Source of the DNA: Actinomycetota bacterium
GTDB lineage: Bacteria; Actinomycetota; AC-67
Direction: 5' to 3'
Assembly (NCBI GenBank): GCA_041658565.1
Contig: JBAZZY010000004.1
Coordinates: forward strand, 61,476-125,475
DNA: 64,000 nucleotides
The first letter of the stretch is position 1. Each line of letters begins with the position of its first letter. The notes under the pieces are model-generated. The model searched no databases and had not been told where the DNA came from. It saw nothing but the letters and a program-made list of their open reading frames with translations. This document shows positions 46,335-54,808 of this stretch, one piece after another. Made by a program: the position numbers and the translations under genes.

Positions 46335-47288
46335 ATGAAGTCTCATTCACGGCCACGCACCCGCCTCGCATCCGTGTTCATCGTCGCGCTTTCCGCGCTG
46401 GCGATGGTCGCAATGGGAGCGGCGGCGGCGCAGGCCACAGGCACCATCAAGGGTCAGTTCAACCAGAAATACAACACCGGCGGCACTCAGTTGGACTCGT
46501 GCTCCACTTGCCACACCGCGTCCGACGACCTGAACCAGTACGGCAAGGACCTCAAAACCGCCGGCCTGGACTTCGTCGCGATCGAGCCGATCGACTCGGA
46601 CCAGGACGGCTTCACCAACATCGAAGAGATCGAGGCCCGAACGTTCCCCGGGAAGGGCTCGTCCTATCCGCAGCCTCCGCCGGCAGGCACGGCTGAGGGA
46701 ATCCCCTACCTTGCACAGATCGTCCAGGAGGCCGCAAACGGCCTTCCGGTGATCGGCAGCGGAGTGGGCGGAGAGCAGGGTGGCATCACTCCTGAGGAGC
46801 AGTCGGACCAGGCCGGAGAAGAAGTCGAGACGGCCACGAAGGGAACGACCGAGTCCTGCACGAAGTGCCACCCAGAGAAGAAGGGCGAGGAGCACTACTT
46901 CAACGTCACTCCGAGCGGCACCGCCGACTGCTGGCTGTGCCACACCAAGCACATCGCATGCACGGCCTGCCACCGCCTCGGTGCAGGCGAAAGCGTGGGG
47001 CACATTGTCGCCGAGCGCACAAACGCGTTCACCGGCCAGGACCTCACTCCGGTCAGTGACCAGATCGACGCCGTAATCATCGAGTACGCACCTGAGGTCA
47101 ACTACGTGATCGCCGATGGCGGTCTGATCCTCAAGGACATGCCCGGCGACGTCTCCGGCGTGGCCGGCATCCTAATGCCGATCATGGAAGGCGAGGGTTC
47201 TGCCGGTCCGCTCACCAAGACGATCTGGCGAGTCGATAACACCGCGCACGACCAGCGTCTCTACAAGCGCATCGACGACGCGCAGTAG
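46335..47288 (+). CDS. Secreted tetraheme c-type cytochrome with Ca-binding-like motif
   Basis: 317 residues. A Sec signal peptide (1-34, ending AAAQA) is followed by CSTCH (56-60), CTKCH (175-179), CWLCH (199-203) and CTACH (209-213), four c-heme sites. Between the first and second, DSDQDGFTNIEE (87-98) looks like a calcium-binding thrombospondin type-3/EF-like loop. The C-terminus (about 220-317) has no recognised domain. The extracellular location and heme count suggest electron transfer at the cell surface. The ATG follows AGGGGGG. The parvulin that follows is 47 bp away. Redox partner unknown. Confidence 0.85.
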   Translation: MKSHSRPRTRLASVFIVALSALAMVAMGAAAAQATGTIKGQFNQKYNTGGTQLDSCSTCHTASDDLNQYGKDLKTAGLDFVAIEPIDSDQDGFTNIEEIEARTFPGKGSSYPQPPPAGTAEGIPYLAQIVQEAANGLPVIGSGVGGEQGGITPEEQSDQAGEEVETATKGTTESCTKCHPEKKGEEHYFNVTPSGTADCWLCHTKHIACTACHRLGAGESVGHIVAERTNAFTGQDLTPVSDQIDAVIIEYAPEVNYVIADGGLILKDMPGDVSGVAGILMPIMEGEGSAGPLTKTIWRVDNTAHDQRLYKRIDDAQ

Positions 47289-47335
47289 TTGCCCTTAACA
47301 GCCGCTGAGAGGCTGACAACGAAAAGGAAACAGTC

Positions 47336-48343
47336 ATGCGGATGGGCTCCAAGAAACTGCTAATACCGTTGGTAATCGTGCTGGTGGCGGGCGCGTCCCT
47401 GCTCGCGGTCCGGGGACGCTCTGCTTCCCCCGTCGCCAGCGTGAACGGCGAGGCTCTTTCGGAGTCCGAACTCTCAGCTCGCATGTCGGAGGCCCAAGGG
47501 CGCCTCGCGGGTATGCCCAACTCCTCACCCGCGAGGCGCCAGGTCCTCCTGGAGATGATCCGCTTCGAGGTCATGCGCCAGGAAGCCGAGCGCCTGGGTA
47601 TCTCCCCGCCGACGACGGATGCCGCGATCGCGGCCGCGAAGTCGAGCATGGGAACCAAGAAGATGGACGAGGCGATGGAGCACTTCGGCTGGGACAAAGG
47701 CGCCTTCACCGAGCGCTGGCAAGAGAAGGCGCTCATGGTGGAACTCGTCGAACGGTTCGGCGGAGATCCACTCACTGAAGCTGAACTCAAGGGCTACTAC
47801 CAGCGCTACAAGCACCTGTTCTCGCATCCCCGGCAAGCGTCCGTGAGGGTGGCTGTTTTCGCGTCCGAGGCGAAAGCCCAAGACGCCGCCGGACGCGTGC
47901 GCAACGGTGAGTCATTCGCCGAGGTCGCCAAGGACTCGACCGATAAGCACTCCGCGCAGTCGGGCGGGGCACTCGGCTGGATCGACGTCGAAAAGCTCCC
48001 CGCCGAGATCAAGGCGGAATTGAAGACGGCCAAGCCCGGACAACTCCTTGGACCGCTGAAGGGCGACCACGGAACCATGCTGTACGTCTACGACGGCATG
48101 CGTCCCGCTGAAGTCGAGCCATACGCGAAGGTCCGCGAGGATTTGCGGCCTTGGGCCGAGAAAGCCGAGAAGACCAAGCGCGTAATCACCTGGCTGAACG
48201 GCCTGCTCGACAAGGCCGACATCCGGATCGACCCGGAAACGGGAACCTGGGTGAAGAGCGAGCGCACCATTGCGGCCTCCGGAGCCCCGCACGCAGTCCC
48301 CTCGCCAACCACTACCTCAACAGCTGCGGTCACTCCCCGATAG
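47336..48343 (+). CDS. Secreted parvulin-type peptidyl-prolyl isomerase (PrsA/SurA-like)
   Basis: 335 residues. A signal anchor (10-25) and helical N-domain (ASVNGEALSESELSARM) surround a parvulin domain around 160-260 (VRVAVFASEAKA, GESFAEVAKDSTDKHSAQSGGALGW, ELKTAKPGQLLGPLKGDHG). The Ser/Thr-rich tail is disordered. It catalyses prolyl isomerisation or acts as a chaperone outside the membrane. Placed 47 bp behind the tetraheme cytochrome and probably cotranscribed, it may help cytochrome folding. The ribosome site AAGGAAA precedes the ATG. Confidence 0.86.
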   Translation: MRMGSKKLLIPLVIVLVAGASLLAVRGRSASPVASVNGEALSESELSARMSEAQGRLAGMPNSSPARRQVLLEMIRFEVMRQEAERLGISPPTTDAAIAAAKSSMGTKKMDEAMEHFGWDKGAFTERWQEKALMVELVERFGGDPLTEAELKGYYQRYKHLFSHPRQASVRVAVFASEAKAQDAAGRVRNGESFAEVAKDSTDKHSAQSGGALGWIDVEKLPAEIKAELKTAKPGQLLGPLKGDHGTMLYVYDGMRPAEVEPYAKVREDLRPWAEKAEKTKRVITWLNGLLDKADIRIDPETGTWVKSERTIAASGAPHAVPSPTTTSTAAVTPR

Positions 48344-48361
48344 CCCGGCGACATCTCCACG

Positions 48362-48394
48362 TTCGGCGCGCGCCCTTTCTTGACGCGCGCCGAA
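48362..48394. terminator. Strong GC hairpin after the parvulin gene
   Basis: TTCGGCGCGCG (48362-48372) and CGCGCGCCGAA (48384-48394) are exact reverse complements around an 11-base loop. It lies between the parvulin stop and the riboswitch and lacks a T-tract. Actinobacterial terminators often do, so it probably ends the cytochrome-parvulin transcript, though it could act on the other strand too. Confidence 0.45.
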
Positions 48395-48417
48395 GGGGAA
48401 CCGTATCGTGCGAATCC

Positions 48418-48468
48418 GGCGATGGAGCTCGCCGTGAACCGCGGCTGCGGCCGCTGATGGCTCCTACC
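48418..48468 (+). ncRNA. Fluoride riboswitch (crcB motif)
   Basis: The aptamer contains GGCGATGGAGCTCGCC, the GTGAACCGC loop segment, GCTGATGGCTCCTACC and the internal stem, matching the conserved crcB RNA pattern. Its 3' end (GGCTCCTACC) is shared with the terminator stem below, so fluoride binding is expected to prevent termination and turn on crcB and the DUF190 gene downstream. Confidence 0.88.
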
Positions 48469-48489
48469 GGGGACGGTGGGAGCCTTTTT
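48459..48489 (+). terminator. Riboswitch expression-platform terminator
   Basis: GGCTCCTACC (48459-48468) pairs with GGTGGGAGCC (48475-48484), ten bases with one G.U, loop GGGGAC, followed by TTTTT (48485-48489). The 5' arm is also part of the fluoride aptamer, so the two folds are mutually exclusive. Confidence 0.85.
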
Positions 48490-48503
48490 CGTTGGAGGTA
48501 GGA

Positions 48504-48875
48504 GTGCGGGCACTGTGGATCGGAATCGCAGGGGCGGCCGGCGCGCTGGCGAGGTACGGAATCGGAGGAGTGATTGCGCGCGCGAATCGAGGCGCGTTCC
48601 CCGCGGGCACGTTTGTCGTCAACGTAAGCGGGTGTTTCCTGCTCGGGCTGGTGTTCGTTCTTCTGACCGAAAGGTTCCTCCCTCACCCAACCACGCGTAC
48701 CGCGCTAACGGTCGGGTTCCTGGGCGCATACACGACCTTCTCGACGTTCTCCCTGGAGACCGTCAGACTGGCAGAAGACGGTGCAGTTCTGCTGGCAGCC
48801 GCCAACGTTGCGGGCAGCGTGCTGGCCGGCCTCGTTGCGATCGTCGCGGGAATGTGGATCGGGAGGGCGATATGA
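48504..48875 (+). CDS. crcB: Fluoride exporter CrcB/Fluc
   Basis: 123 residues from GTG 48504, with GGAGG six bases upstream; the frame opens with TTG twelve bases earlier but that start has no ribosome site. Four membrane helices, NVSGCFLLGL and the GFLGAYTTFSTFS pore segment with the phenylalanines and threonines that line the fluoride path. It works as a dimer that lets F- leave the cell. Controlled by the riboswitch. Its stop overlaps the next gene as ATGA. Confidence 0.95.
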   Translation: MRALWIGIAGAAGALARYGIGGVIARANRGAFPAGTFVVNVSGCFLLGLVFVLLTERFLPHPTTRTALTVGFLGAYTTFSTFSLETVRLAEDGAVLLAAANVAGSVLAGLVAIVAGMWIGRAI

Positions 48876-49213
48876 GGATCCAAGGACAAGGGAAACTGCT
48901 TCGGATCTTCGTCGGTGAATCCGACACGTGGCACGGAACGCCGCTGTATCAGGCGATCGTTCAACGCGTCCGTGAGGAAGGGCTCGCCGGGGCCACGGTC
49001 GTGCGCGGAATCGAGGGATTCGGCGCGCACAGTCGGATTCACACGGCGCGCATCTTGCGGCTGTCGGAGGATCTCCCACTTGTCATCGAGATCGTGGACG
49101 CCGAAGAGCGCATCATGCGCGTCCTCCCGCTGCTTGACGAGATGATGAGCGAAGGGTTGATCACCCTGGAAGACGTCGAGATCATCGCCTACCGCGCGCC
49201 CTCGCCCGGCTAA
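48872..49213 (+). CDS. DUF190 (PII-like) protein
   Basis: 113 residues. LRIFVGESDTWHGTPLYQAIVQRVREEGLAGATVVRG and LPLVIEIVDAEERI are the DUF190 pattern, a PII-like trimeric fold. It is often beside crcB, and here it overlaps it by 4 nt, so it should be made together with the fluoride channel. A role in fluoride response is inferred from position; ligand is unknown. Confidence 0.88.
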   Translation: MRIQGQGKLLRIFVGESDTWHGTPLYQAIVQRVREEGLAGATVVRGIEGFGAHSRIHTARILRLSEDLPLVIEIVDAEERIMRVLPLLDEMMSEGLITLEDVEIIAYRAPSPG

Positions 49214-49222
49214 GGCGAGCGG

Positions 49223-49864
49223 CTACGCGCGCGCCACGCGACCGCCGGTGACGCGCTCGACGTCGGCAACACTGATGAGCCCCTCGCGAACCACAAGAGG
49301 AACCGGACCGCTCACGTCCACGATCGTCGAGCCGACATCCGTTGAGGCCGGTCCCCCATCCACGTACAAGCTCACACCCTCACCGAACTTCGCCGCGATC
49401 TCCGCTACCGCGCGCGCGGTGGGCTCTCCGCTCAGGTTCGCGCTCGTGGCTGCGACGGGCCCCACTGCCTCCAGCATCGACAATAGGCCTTCGTGCATCG
49501 GCATGCGCAGCGCAATGGTGTCGGACGACTCCCCCAAGTCCCAAGAAAGGCCGGGCGTTTGGGGAAGAATGAGAGTCAGCGCGCCCGGCCAGTACGCAGC
49601 GGCCAGATCCTCTGCAGCTGCGGGTACGCTCGCCGCGAGCGCCCATGCCTGACGCGGCCGCGACACGAGCACGGGAAGAGGGAGGGACCGCGGCCGGCGC
49701 TTCAAAGCAAAGATGCGCCGGGTTGCCGCAGCGTTGAACGCGTCGGCGGCGATTCCGTAGACGGTGTCGGTCGGAACGACCACGATGTTGCCGGCGCGCA
49801 ACTCCAGTGCCGCGCGCTGCCACTGCGCGGCACCGTCCCCCAGTGACACGAAGTCGCTCACCAC
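49223..49864 (-). CDS. tsaC: L-threonylcarbamoyladenylate synthase
   Basis: 213 residues. VVPTDTVYGIAADAFN, LKRRPRSLPLPVLV and the SANLSGEP motif match Sua5/YrdC. It makes threonylcarbamoyl-AMP from threonine, bicarbonate and ATP for the t6A37 modification of tRNAs. GTG start; overlaps the prmC stop by 7 nt. The C-terminal Sua5 extension is absent, so it is the short TsaC form. Confidence 0.95.
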   Translation of the reverse strand: MVSDFVSLGDGAAQWQRAALELRAGNIVVVPTDTVYGIAADAFNAAATRRIFALKRRPRSLPLPVLVSRPRQAWALAASVPAAAEDLAAAYWPGALTLILPQTPGLSWDLGESSDTIALRMPMHEGLLSMLEAVGPVAATSANLSGEPTARAVAEIAAKFGEGVSLYVDGGPASTDVGSTIVDVSGPVPLVVREGLISVADVERVTGGRVARA

Positions 49865-50718
49865 ACGCCCGTCCAGCGCGCCTCCACGACGCGCTCACGC
49901 CCGGTCAGATCCTTGGTGATGAGCACATCCTCGTACTCGTTGATCGTCAGGAAACGCGCGGTCCGTTCGGCCTGCGAAGAGGCGATTTCCAGCACCAGCC
50001 ATCCTCCGGGAGCAAGCCAGACGCGCGCCTGCTCGATAACCTCCAGGATGACCTCGAGCCCGGTCGGGCCGGCGATGATCGCCTCCTTCGGCTCCCACTC
50101 ACGCACTTCCGGCTCGAGGCCGGCCCACTCCGCCTCCGCCACGTACGGCGGGTTCGCGACGACGACATCCACTCCTCCCCCGAGTGCGGGATGCAGGCCG
50201 TCGAGCAGATCTCCCGGAAGCAGCGTGCACCGAAGGCCGGTACGAGCGAGGTTGCGCAACGCCCAACCGCGCGCGTGACCCGAGGCCTCGGTCGCAAAGA
50301 TACGAGCGTTCGGCACTTCGGCGGCCAAAGCGATCCCGATCGCACCACTTCCGGTTCCAACGTCCACGATGGTGGGCTTCGGACCGCGCTCACGCCCTCG
50401 CGCGATGGCGCGCGCGACTGTGATCTCAGTCTCCGGCCGCGGAACCAGAACTCCGGGCCCGCACTCCAACTCGAGTCCTCGGAACGAGACGAACCCCGTC
50501 ACGTACGCCAGAGGCTCACGGCGCGCGCGGCGATCAATCATCTCTAGGAAATGCTTTGAAGCGTCGTCGGAGAAGTCGTCTTGCGCGCGCGCCAACAAAA
50601 TGCCGCGCGAGACATTCAGCGCGCGCGCAGCGATCCACTCCGCGTCGTGACGCGCGGTTTCGATTCCGGCCTCGACAAGCGTTCGTTGGGCGGTCGCCAG
50701 ATCCACAGCGATGCTCAC
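49858..50718 (-). CDS. prmC: Release-factor glutamine methyltransferase
   Basis: 286 residues from GTG 50718, which overlaps the prfA stop as GTGA. LVPRPETE (91-98), GTGSG (121-125) and the NPPY motif (189-192) are all present. It methylates the Gln of GGQ in RF1 and RF2. The frame opens far upstream inside prfA, but the coupled GTG is the family start. Adjacent to its substrate gene, as usual. Confidence 0.96.
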   Translation of the reverse strand: MSIAVDLATAQRTLVEAGIETARHDAEWIAARALNVSRGILLARAQDDFSDDASKHFLEMIDRRARREPLAYVTGFVSFRGLELECGPGVLVPRPETEITVARAIARGRERGPKPTIVDVGTGSGAIGIALAAEVPNARIFATEASGHARGWALRNLARTGLRCTLLPGDLLDGLHPALGGGVDVVVANPPYVAEAEWAGLEPEVREWEPKEAIIAGPTGLEVILEVIEQARVWLAPGGWLVLEIASSQAERTARFLTINEYEDVLITKDLTGRERVVEARWTGVW

Positions 50719-51818
50719 GAGGCGGCGGACCTCGCATCGTCGTCGCCGGTGAGTCGATCGGCGCGATCCTTCAACGTGAGCGCGTCGATCAGTTCGTCGA
50801 GATCGCCCTCGAGCACCTGGGGCAGCTTGTGCAGCGTCACTCCGACACGGTGGTCGGTGACCCGGTTCTGAGGGAAGTTGTAAGTGCGGATCTTCTCGGA
50901 CCGTTCGCCGGTGCCGACCTGACCCTTGCGGTCGGCCGCGATCTTGGCCCGCTGCTCCTCTACGGCGCGTTGAAGGAGCCGCGCGCGCAGGATTCGAAGC
51001 GCGCGCTCCCTGTTCTGCAACTGCGAGCGCTCTTCCTGACATGCGACGACCTCTCCGGTCGGCAAGTGCGTGATGCGCACCGCAGAGTCGGTGGTATTCA
51101 CCGACTGCCCGCCGGGTCCGCTGGAGCGGAACACGTCAATCTGCAGATCGGTGGGATTCACCTCGACGTCGACATCTTCGGCTTCGGGCAGCACCGCGAC
51201 GGTCGCCGTCGACGTGTGAATCCTGCCTTGCGACTCGGTTGCGGGGACACGTTGAACCCGGTGAACGCCGGACTCAAACTTCATGCGGGAGTACGCACCC
51301 TTGCCGCGCACGCCGAAGATCACTTCTTTGAACCCACCACTCACGTTGCCCTGCGCCGAGAGAATCTCAATCTTCCATCGACGGGGTTCCGCATATTTCT
51401 GGTACATCACGAACAAGTCCCGAGCGAACAAGCCGGCTTCGTCCCCGCCTGCGGCTGCGCGGAGTTCGACGATGACGTCCTTGTCGTCGTTAGGGTCCTT
51501 GGGCACCAGCATGTCACGCAACTGGTCCGCGAGCGCGTTAAGGCGGGCTTCGAGGGAGGCGATCTCTCCCCGCAAGAACTCTGCGTCGGACTCACGAGAA
51601 TCTCGAAGCATTTCGCGCGCGGCCTCTAAGTCCCCCGTCGCGGCTCGATGCTCACGCAGCCCATCTACGATGTCGGCAAGGTCCGAATGCTCCTTGCCGA
51701 GCGAGCGCAACAGCGCGGGATCCGAGGCAACCCGCGGATCACTAAGACGCCGCTCGACCTCGCCGAAGCGAGCCTCGACCTCGGACAGCCGCGCGGCAAG
51801 ACGTTCCTCAAGCCCCAT
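50715..51818 (-). CDS. prfA: Peptide chain release factor 1
   Basis: 367 residues. PAT (192-194), the stop-codon recognition tripeptide of RF1, and GGQ (236-238) in SSGPGGQSVNTTDSAVRI are visible. It reads UAA and UAG. Upstream DUF1385 is 45 bp away; downstream prmC overlaps. Confidence 0.97.
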   Translation of the reverse strand: MGLEERLAARLSEVEARFGEVERRLSDPRVASDPALLRSLGKEHSDLADIVDGLREHRAATGDLEAAREMLRDSRESDAEFLRGEIASLEARLNALADQLRDMLVPKDPNDDKDVIVELRAAAGGDEAGLFARDLFVMYQKYAEPRRWKIEILSAQGNVSGGFKEVIFGVRGKGAYSRMKFESGVHRVQRVPATESQGRIHTSTATVAVLPEAEDVDVEVNPTDLQIDVFRSSGPGGQSVNTTDSAVRITHLPTGEVVACQEERSQLQNRERALRILRARLLQRAVEEQRAKIAADRKGQVGTGERSEKIRTYNFPQNRVTDHRVGVTLHKLPQVLEGDLDELIDALTLKDRADRLTGDDDARSAAS

Positions 51819-51863
51819 CAGTCACCACCGGCGAGAGTCTACCTTGCGACCGATGCTTGATTC

Positions 51864-52820
51864 TTACCGGTCAGGGGAAGCGGGGTCACCGTCGTCCAGC
51901 GAGTCGCCCGTCACGAGTATCGACGGCAACTCCGCGACGCGCGCGCGCTCCTCGATCGGAAGCACGGCTTCGAAAGAGCGAATCGCAACCTCGATCATGT
52001 CGTGAGTCGGCGGGCGCGTGGTGATCTTCTGCAGCCACAGTCCGGGCTTCATCAGCGCGCGCACGATCAGGTTGTCCCCGTGCGCGGCACCGAGGCGCAG
52101 CCCCTCGTACGAGATCCCGGCGATAACGAAGATCCCGCCGATGCGCTCGAGAACCTGCAGCCAGATCGCCGGTCGGCCGAAGATGGAGAAGACCACGATG
52201 GTCAGCAGCATTGTGATGATGAGGAAGTTCGTCCCGCAGCGAACGTGCAAGGTCGAGTATTTATCGACCACGCCGGGCTCCAACACCGGCTCGTTCGCCT
52301 CGTAGGCGGCGATGGTCTTGTGCTCGGCACCGTGGTACTGGAACACCCGGCGGATCTCTTTCACGAACGAGATCAGCACGAGATAGCCGACGAAGATCCC
52401 CAGCCGGATCAGGCCCTCCTTGACGTTGAAGGCGAGCGAGTGAGACTTCTTCCCCCCGATGTTGGACAACAGGTTCGGAAGAACGATGAAGATGCCGATG
52501 AACGCCGCCATGGCGAACGTCATCGTCATCCCCATCTGCTTCTTCGTGAGTTTCTCGTCCTCGCCGAGCGACTGGTTCGCTGAAATCGTCATAGCGCGCA
52601 TGCCGATCGACAGCGAATCCGCCATTACCGCGACCCCGCGAACGAACGGCTTGCGGAAGATCGCAAACCGCTGCGCCACCGAACGCACCGGGTGACACTC
52701 GACCCAGATGTCCCCGGCCGGACGGCGAACGGCAACAGCCCAGGTATCCCGGCCGCGCATCATCACGCCCTCCAAAAGGGCCTGACCACCGTAGTAGTGC
52801 GGCGCCTCGCGTTCGCTCAC
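51864..52820 (-). CDS. DUF1385 membrane protein
   Basis: 318 residues from GTG 52820, giving MSEREAPHYYGGQALLEGVMMRG, the diagnostic start. Four or so hydrophobic helices (about 110-130, 150-170, 215-240, 245-265) separate conserved loops YHGAEHKTI and RCGTNFLI. Gram-positive bacteria keep this family beside rpmE and prfA, but its function is unknown. The start shares one base with the rpmE stop (TAGTG). Confidence 0.9.
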   Translation of the reverse strand: MSEREAPHYYGGQALLEGVMMRGRDTWAVAVRRPAGDIWVECHPVRSVAQRFAIFRKPFVRGVAVMADSLSIGMRAMTISANQSLGEDEKLTKKQMGMTMTFAMAAFIGIFIVLPNLLSNIGGKKSHSLAFNVKEGLIRLGIFVGYLVLISFVKEIRRVFQYHGAEHKTIAAYEANEPVLEPGVVDKYSTLHVRCGTNFLIITMLLTIVVFSIFGRPAIWLQVLERIGGIFVIAGISYEGLRLGAAHGDNLIVRALMKPGLWLQKITTRPPTHDMIEVAIRSFEAVLPIEERARVAELPSILVTGDSLDDGDPASPDR

Positions 52821-53032
52821 TACTTGTCGGCCTGGTGCTTGGCGTAGCGACGCTGGAACCGCTCGACGCGACCACCGGTGTCGACCAGCTTCTGCTTGCC
52901 GGTGTAAAACGGGTGACACTGCGAGCAAAGCTCGACCTGCATCTCCGCCTTCGTGGAGCGGGTCTCGAACGTGTTTCCGCACGAGCAGCGCACGACCGCC
53001 TTCACGTACGCAGGGTGAATATCGGCCTTCAC
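52820..53032 (-). CDS. rpmE: 50S ribosomal protein L31
   Basis: 70 residues. IHPAYVKAVVRCSCGNTFETRST and ELCSQCHPFYTGKQK provide the two cysteine pairs of the zinc-binding type, so zinc-limited cells would replace it with a cysteine-free paralogue if present. Located 12 bp after rho. Confidence 0.97.
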   Translation of the reverse strand: MKADIHPAYVKAVVRCSCGNTFETRSTKAEMQVELCSQCHPFYTGKQKLVDTGGRVERFQRRYAKHQADK

Positions 53033-53044
53033 GCTTCATGCCTC

Positions 53045-54805
53045 CTAGTCGTTGGACTTCATCTTGCTGATTTCTCGAAGGAACTGATCGTTGGACGCCG
53101 TCTGCGCCAGCTTGTCGCGCAGCAACTCCATCGCCTGGCCAGCCTGGAGGGCATGCAGCACGCGCCGCAGACGCCAGACGAGCATCAACTCCTCCTTATC
53201 GTAAAGCAGTTCTTCCTTTCGGGTACCGGAGGCCTCGACGTCGATGGCCGGGAAGATCCGCTTCTCGGAAAGCTGGCGATCGAGACGGATCTCGGAGTTC
53301 CCGGTGCCCTTGAACTCCTCGAAGATCACCTCGTCCATCCGCGAACCGGTCTCGACCAGCGCAGATGCAAGGATCGTGAGCGATCCGCCTTCTTCGATGT
53401 TGCGCGCCGCACCGAAGAAGCGCTTCGGTGGATACAACGCGGTGGAGTCCACGCCACCGGACAGAATCCGGCCCGATGTCGGGGCGGCGAGGTTGTAGGC
53501 GCGCGCCAGCCGTGTGATCGAGTCCAGCAGAATCACCACGTCTTGCTTGGCCTCCACCAGGCGCTTTGCCCGCTCCAGCACCAACTCGGCGACCTGAGTG
53601 TGCTCGTCGGCCGGCCGGTCGAATGTCGAGTAGACGACCTCGGCGGCCTTCACGGTGCGCTGCCAGTCGGTGACCTCCTCGGGACGTTCGTCCACGAGCA
53701 GGACGATCAAGTGCACGCCCCTGGTGTTAGCGAGAATCCCGTTGGCTATCTGCTTGAGGATCGTCGTCTTGCCGGCCTTGGGCGGCGACACGATCAGACC
53801 GCGCTGCCCTTTGCCTAGCGGAGCGACGAGGTCGATGACCCGCTCGGTGATGGACTGTGGCCCCCATTCCAGGCGGAAACGCTCCTCAGGGAACAATGGG
53901 GTCAGGTTCTTGAACTCCGCCCGCTGCCGCGCCTCGTCGGGTGTGCCGCCGGCGACGGTCTCGACACGCAACAACGCGTAGTACTTCTCGTTGTCGCGAG
54001 GCGCGCGCACATACCCGGTCACCTCGTCACCGCGACGCAAACCGAAGCGGCGCACCTGCGAAAGCGAAACGTAGATGTCCTGCGAGCCTGGGAGATACCC
54101 GGAGGTGCGAAGGAATCCGTACCCCTCCGGCAAAGTGTCGAGAATCCCGGTGCGAAGCTCGCCCTCGCTCGCCGCCTCTTCGGCCGACCACTCGCGTTCA
54201 ACCGGAAGGCCTCCGCCTCCGCCGCTTCGGCCGCCTTCGCGTCCACCCTGGCCGCCTTGGCCGCCTTGGCCACCTTGGCCACCTTGGCCACCCTGGCCAC
54301 CCTGGCCGCCCCTGTTGCGACCACGGTCACGGCGGCGCCGACGGTTGCTGTCTCGCCCGCCCGCGTCGAAACGCTGACCCCCGTCGGAACCGGAACGCTG
54401 CGGCTGGGGCTGTCTCTGCTGCGGCTGCCCCTGCGGTCGCGCGGGAGGCTGGGACTGCGCGGAAGGCTGGGACTGCGCGGCAGGAGCGGGCTGCCGCGCG
54501 GGCTGCTCGCTCGACTTGGAAGGCGAGGTCTCTGGCTGCTGCGTCGGCGCGGACGGCGCTTCAGCCGAGGACTTCGGAGCCTCCGGTGTCACCGGAGCGA
54601 CCGACGTCTCCGATGCGCCGTTCGACGCCTTGACCGGGGGGCGCTTCGCAGGTTTGGTCCCAGCGCCGCCATTCTCCTTCTCGCGAATCGCGCCGATCAG
54701 ATCCGCCTTGCGAAGCCCCTTGGTTCCGGACAGGCCGACGGACTCCGCAATTCGCTGCAGTTCCGACAGCAGTTTGCCTTCAAGCTCTCCACGTACGGAT
54801 GCCAC
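53045..54805 (-). CDS. rho: Transcription termination factor Rho with long disordered insertion
   Basis: 586 residues, about 150 longer than E. coli Rho. The N-terminal Rho_N helix motif (KLLSELQRIAESVGL...LRKADLIGAI) is followed by a Pro/Gln/Ser-rich region and a GGQ-repeat stretch (residues about 160-190), then the RNA-binding cold-shock domain (GYGFLRTSGYLPGSQDIYVS) and the ATPase with VSPPKAGKTTILKQIA P-loop and LLDSITRLARAYN. Actinobacterial Rho proteins often carry such insertions. First gene after the transaldolase, 3 bp apart. Confidence 0.96.
   Translation of the reverse strand: MASVRGELEGKLLSELQRIAESVGLSGTKGLRKADLIGAIREKENGGAGTKPAKRPPVKASNGASETSVAPVTPEAPKSSAEAPSAPTQQPETSPSKSSEQPARQPAPAAQSQPSAQSQPPARPQGQPQQRQPQPQRSGSDGGQRFDAGGRDSNRRRRRDRGRNRGGQGGQGGQGGQGGQGGQGGQGGREGGRSGGGGGLPVEREWSAEEAASEGELRTGILDTLPEGYGFLRTSGYLPGSQDIYVSLSQVRRFGLRRGDEVTGYVRAPRDNEKYYALLRVETVAGGTPDEARQRAEFKNLTPLFPEERFRLEWGPQSITERVIDLVAPLGKGQRGLIVSPPKAGKTTILKQIANGILANTRGVHLIVLLVDERPEEVTDWQRTVKAAEVVYSTFDRPADEHTQVAELVLERAKRLVEAKQDVVILLDSITRLARAYNLAAPTSGRILSGGVDSTALYPPKRFFGAARNIEEGGSLTILASALVETGSRMDEVIFEEFKGTGNSEIRLDRQLSEKRIFPAIDVEASGTRKEELLYDKEELMLVWRLRRVLHALQAGQAMELLRDKLAQTASNDQFLREISKMKSND
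54243..54305. repeat. Seven copies of a 9-bp coding repeat (GGQ) in rho
   Basis: The nonamer CCACCTTGG, with variants at the third and sixth positions, repeats seven times without gaps. On the minus strand it encodes Gly-Gly-Gln repeats in the disordered arm of Rho. Slippage between copies could vary its length. Confidence 0.9.
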
Positions 54806-54808
54806 TGG

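Noticed and set aside
47289..47335. Terminator between the cytochrome and parvulin genes.
   Set aside because: Only a five-base stem with no T-run; the genes are likely cotranscribed.
54243..54305. CRISPR-like array from the 9-bp repeats.
   Set aside because: The repeats are contiguous, without spacers, and in frame within rho.
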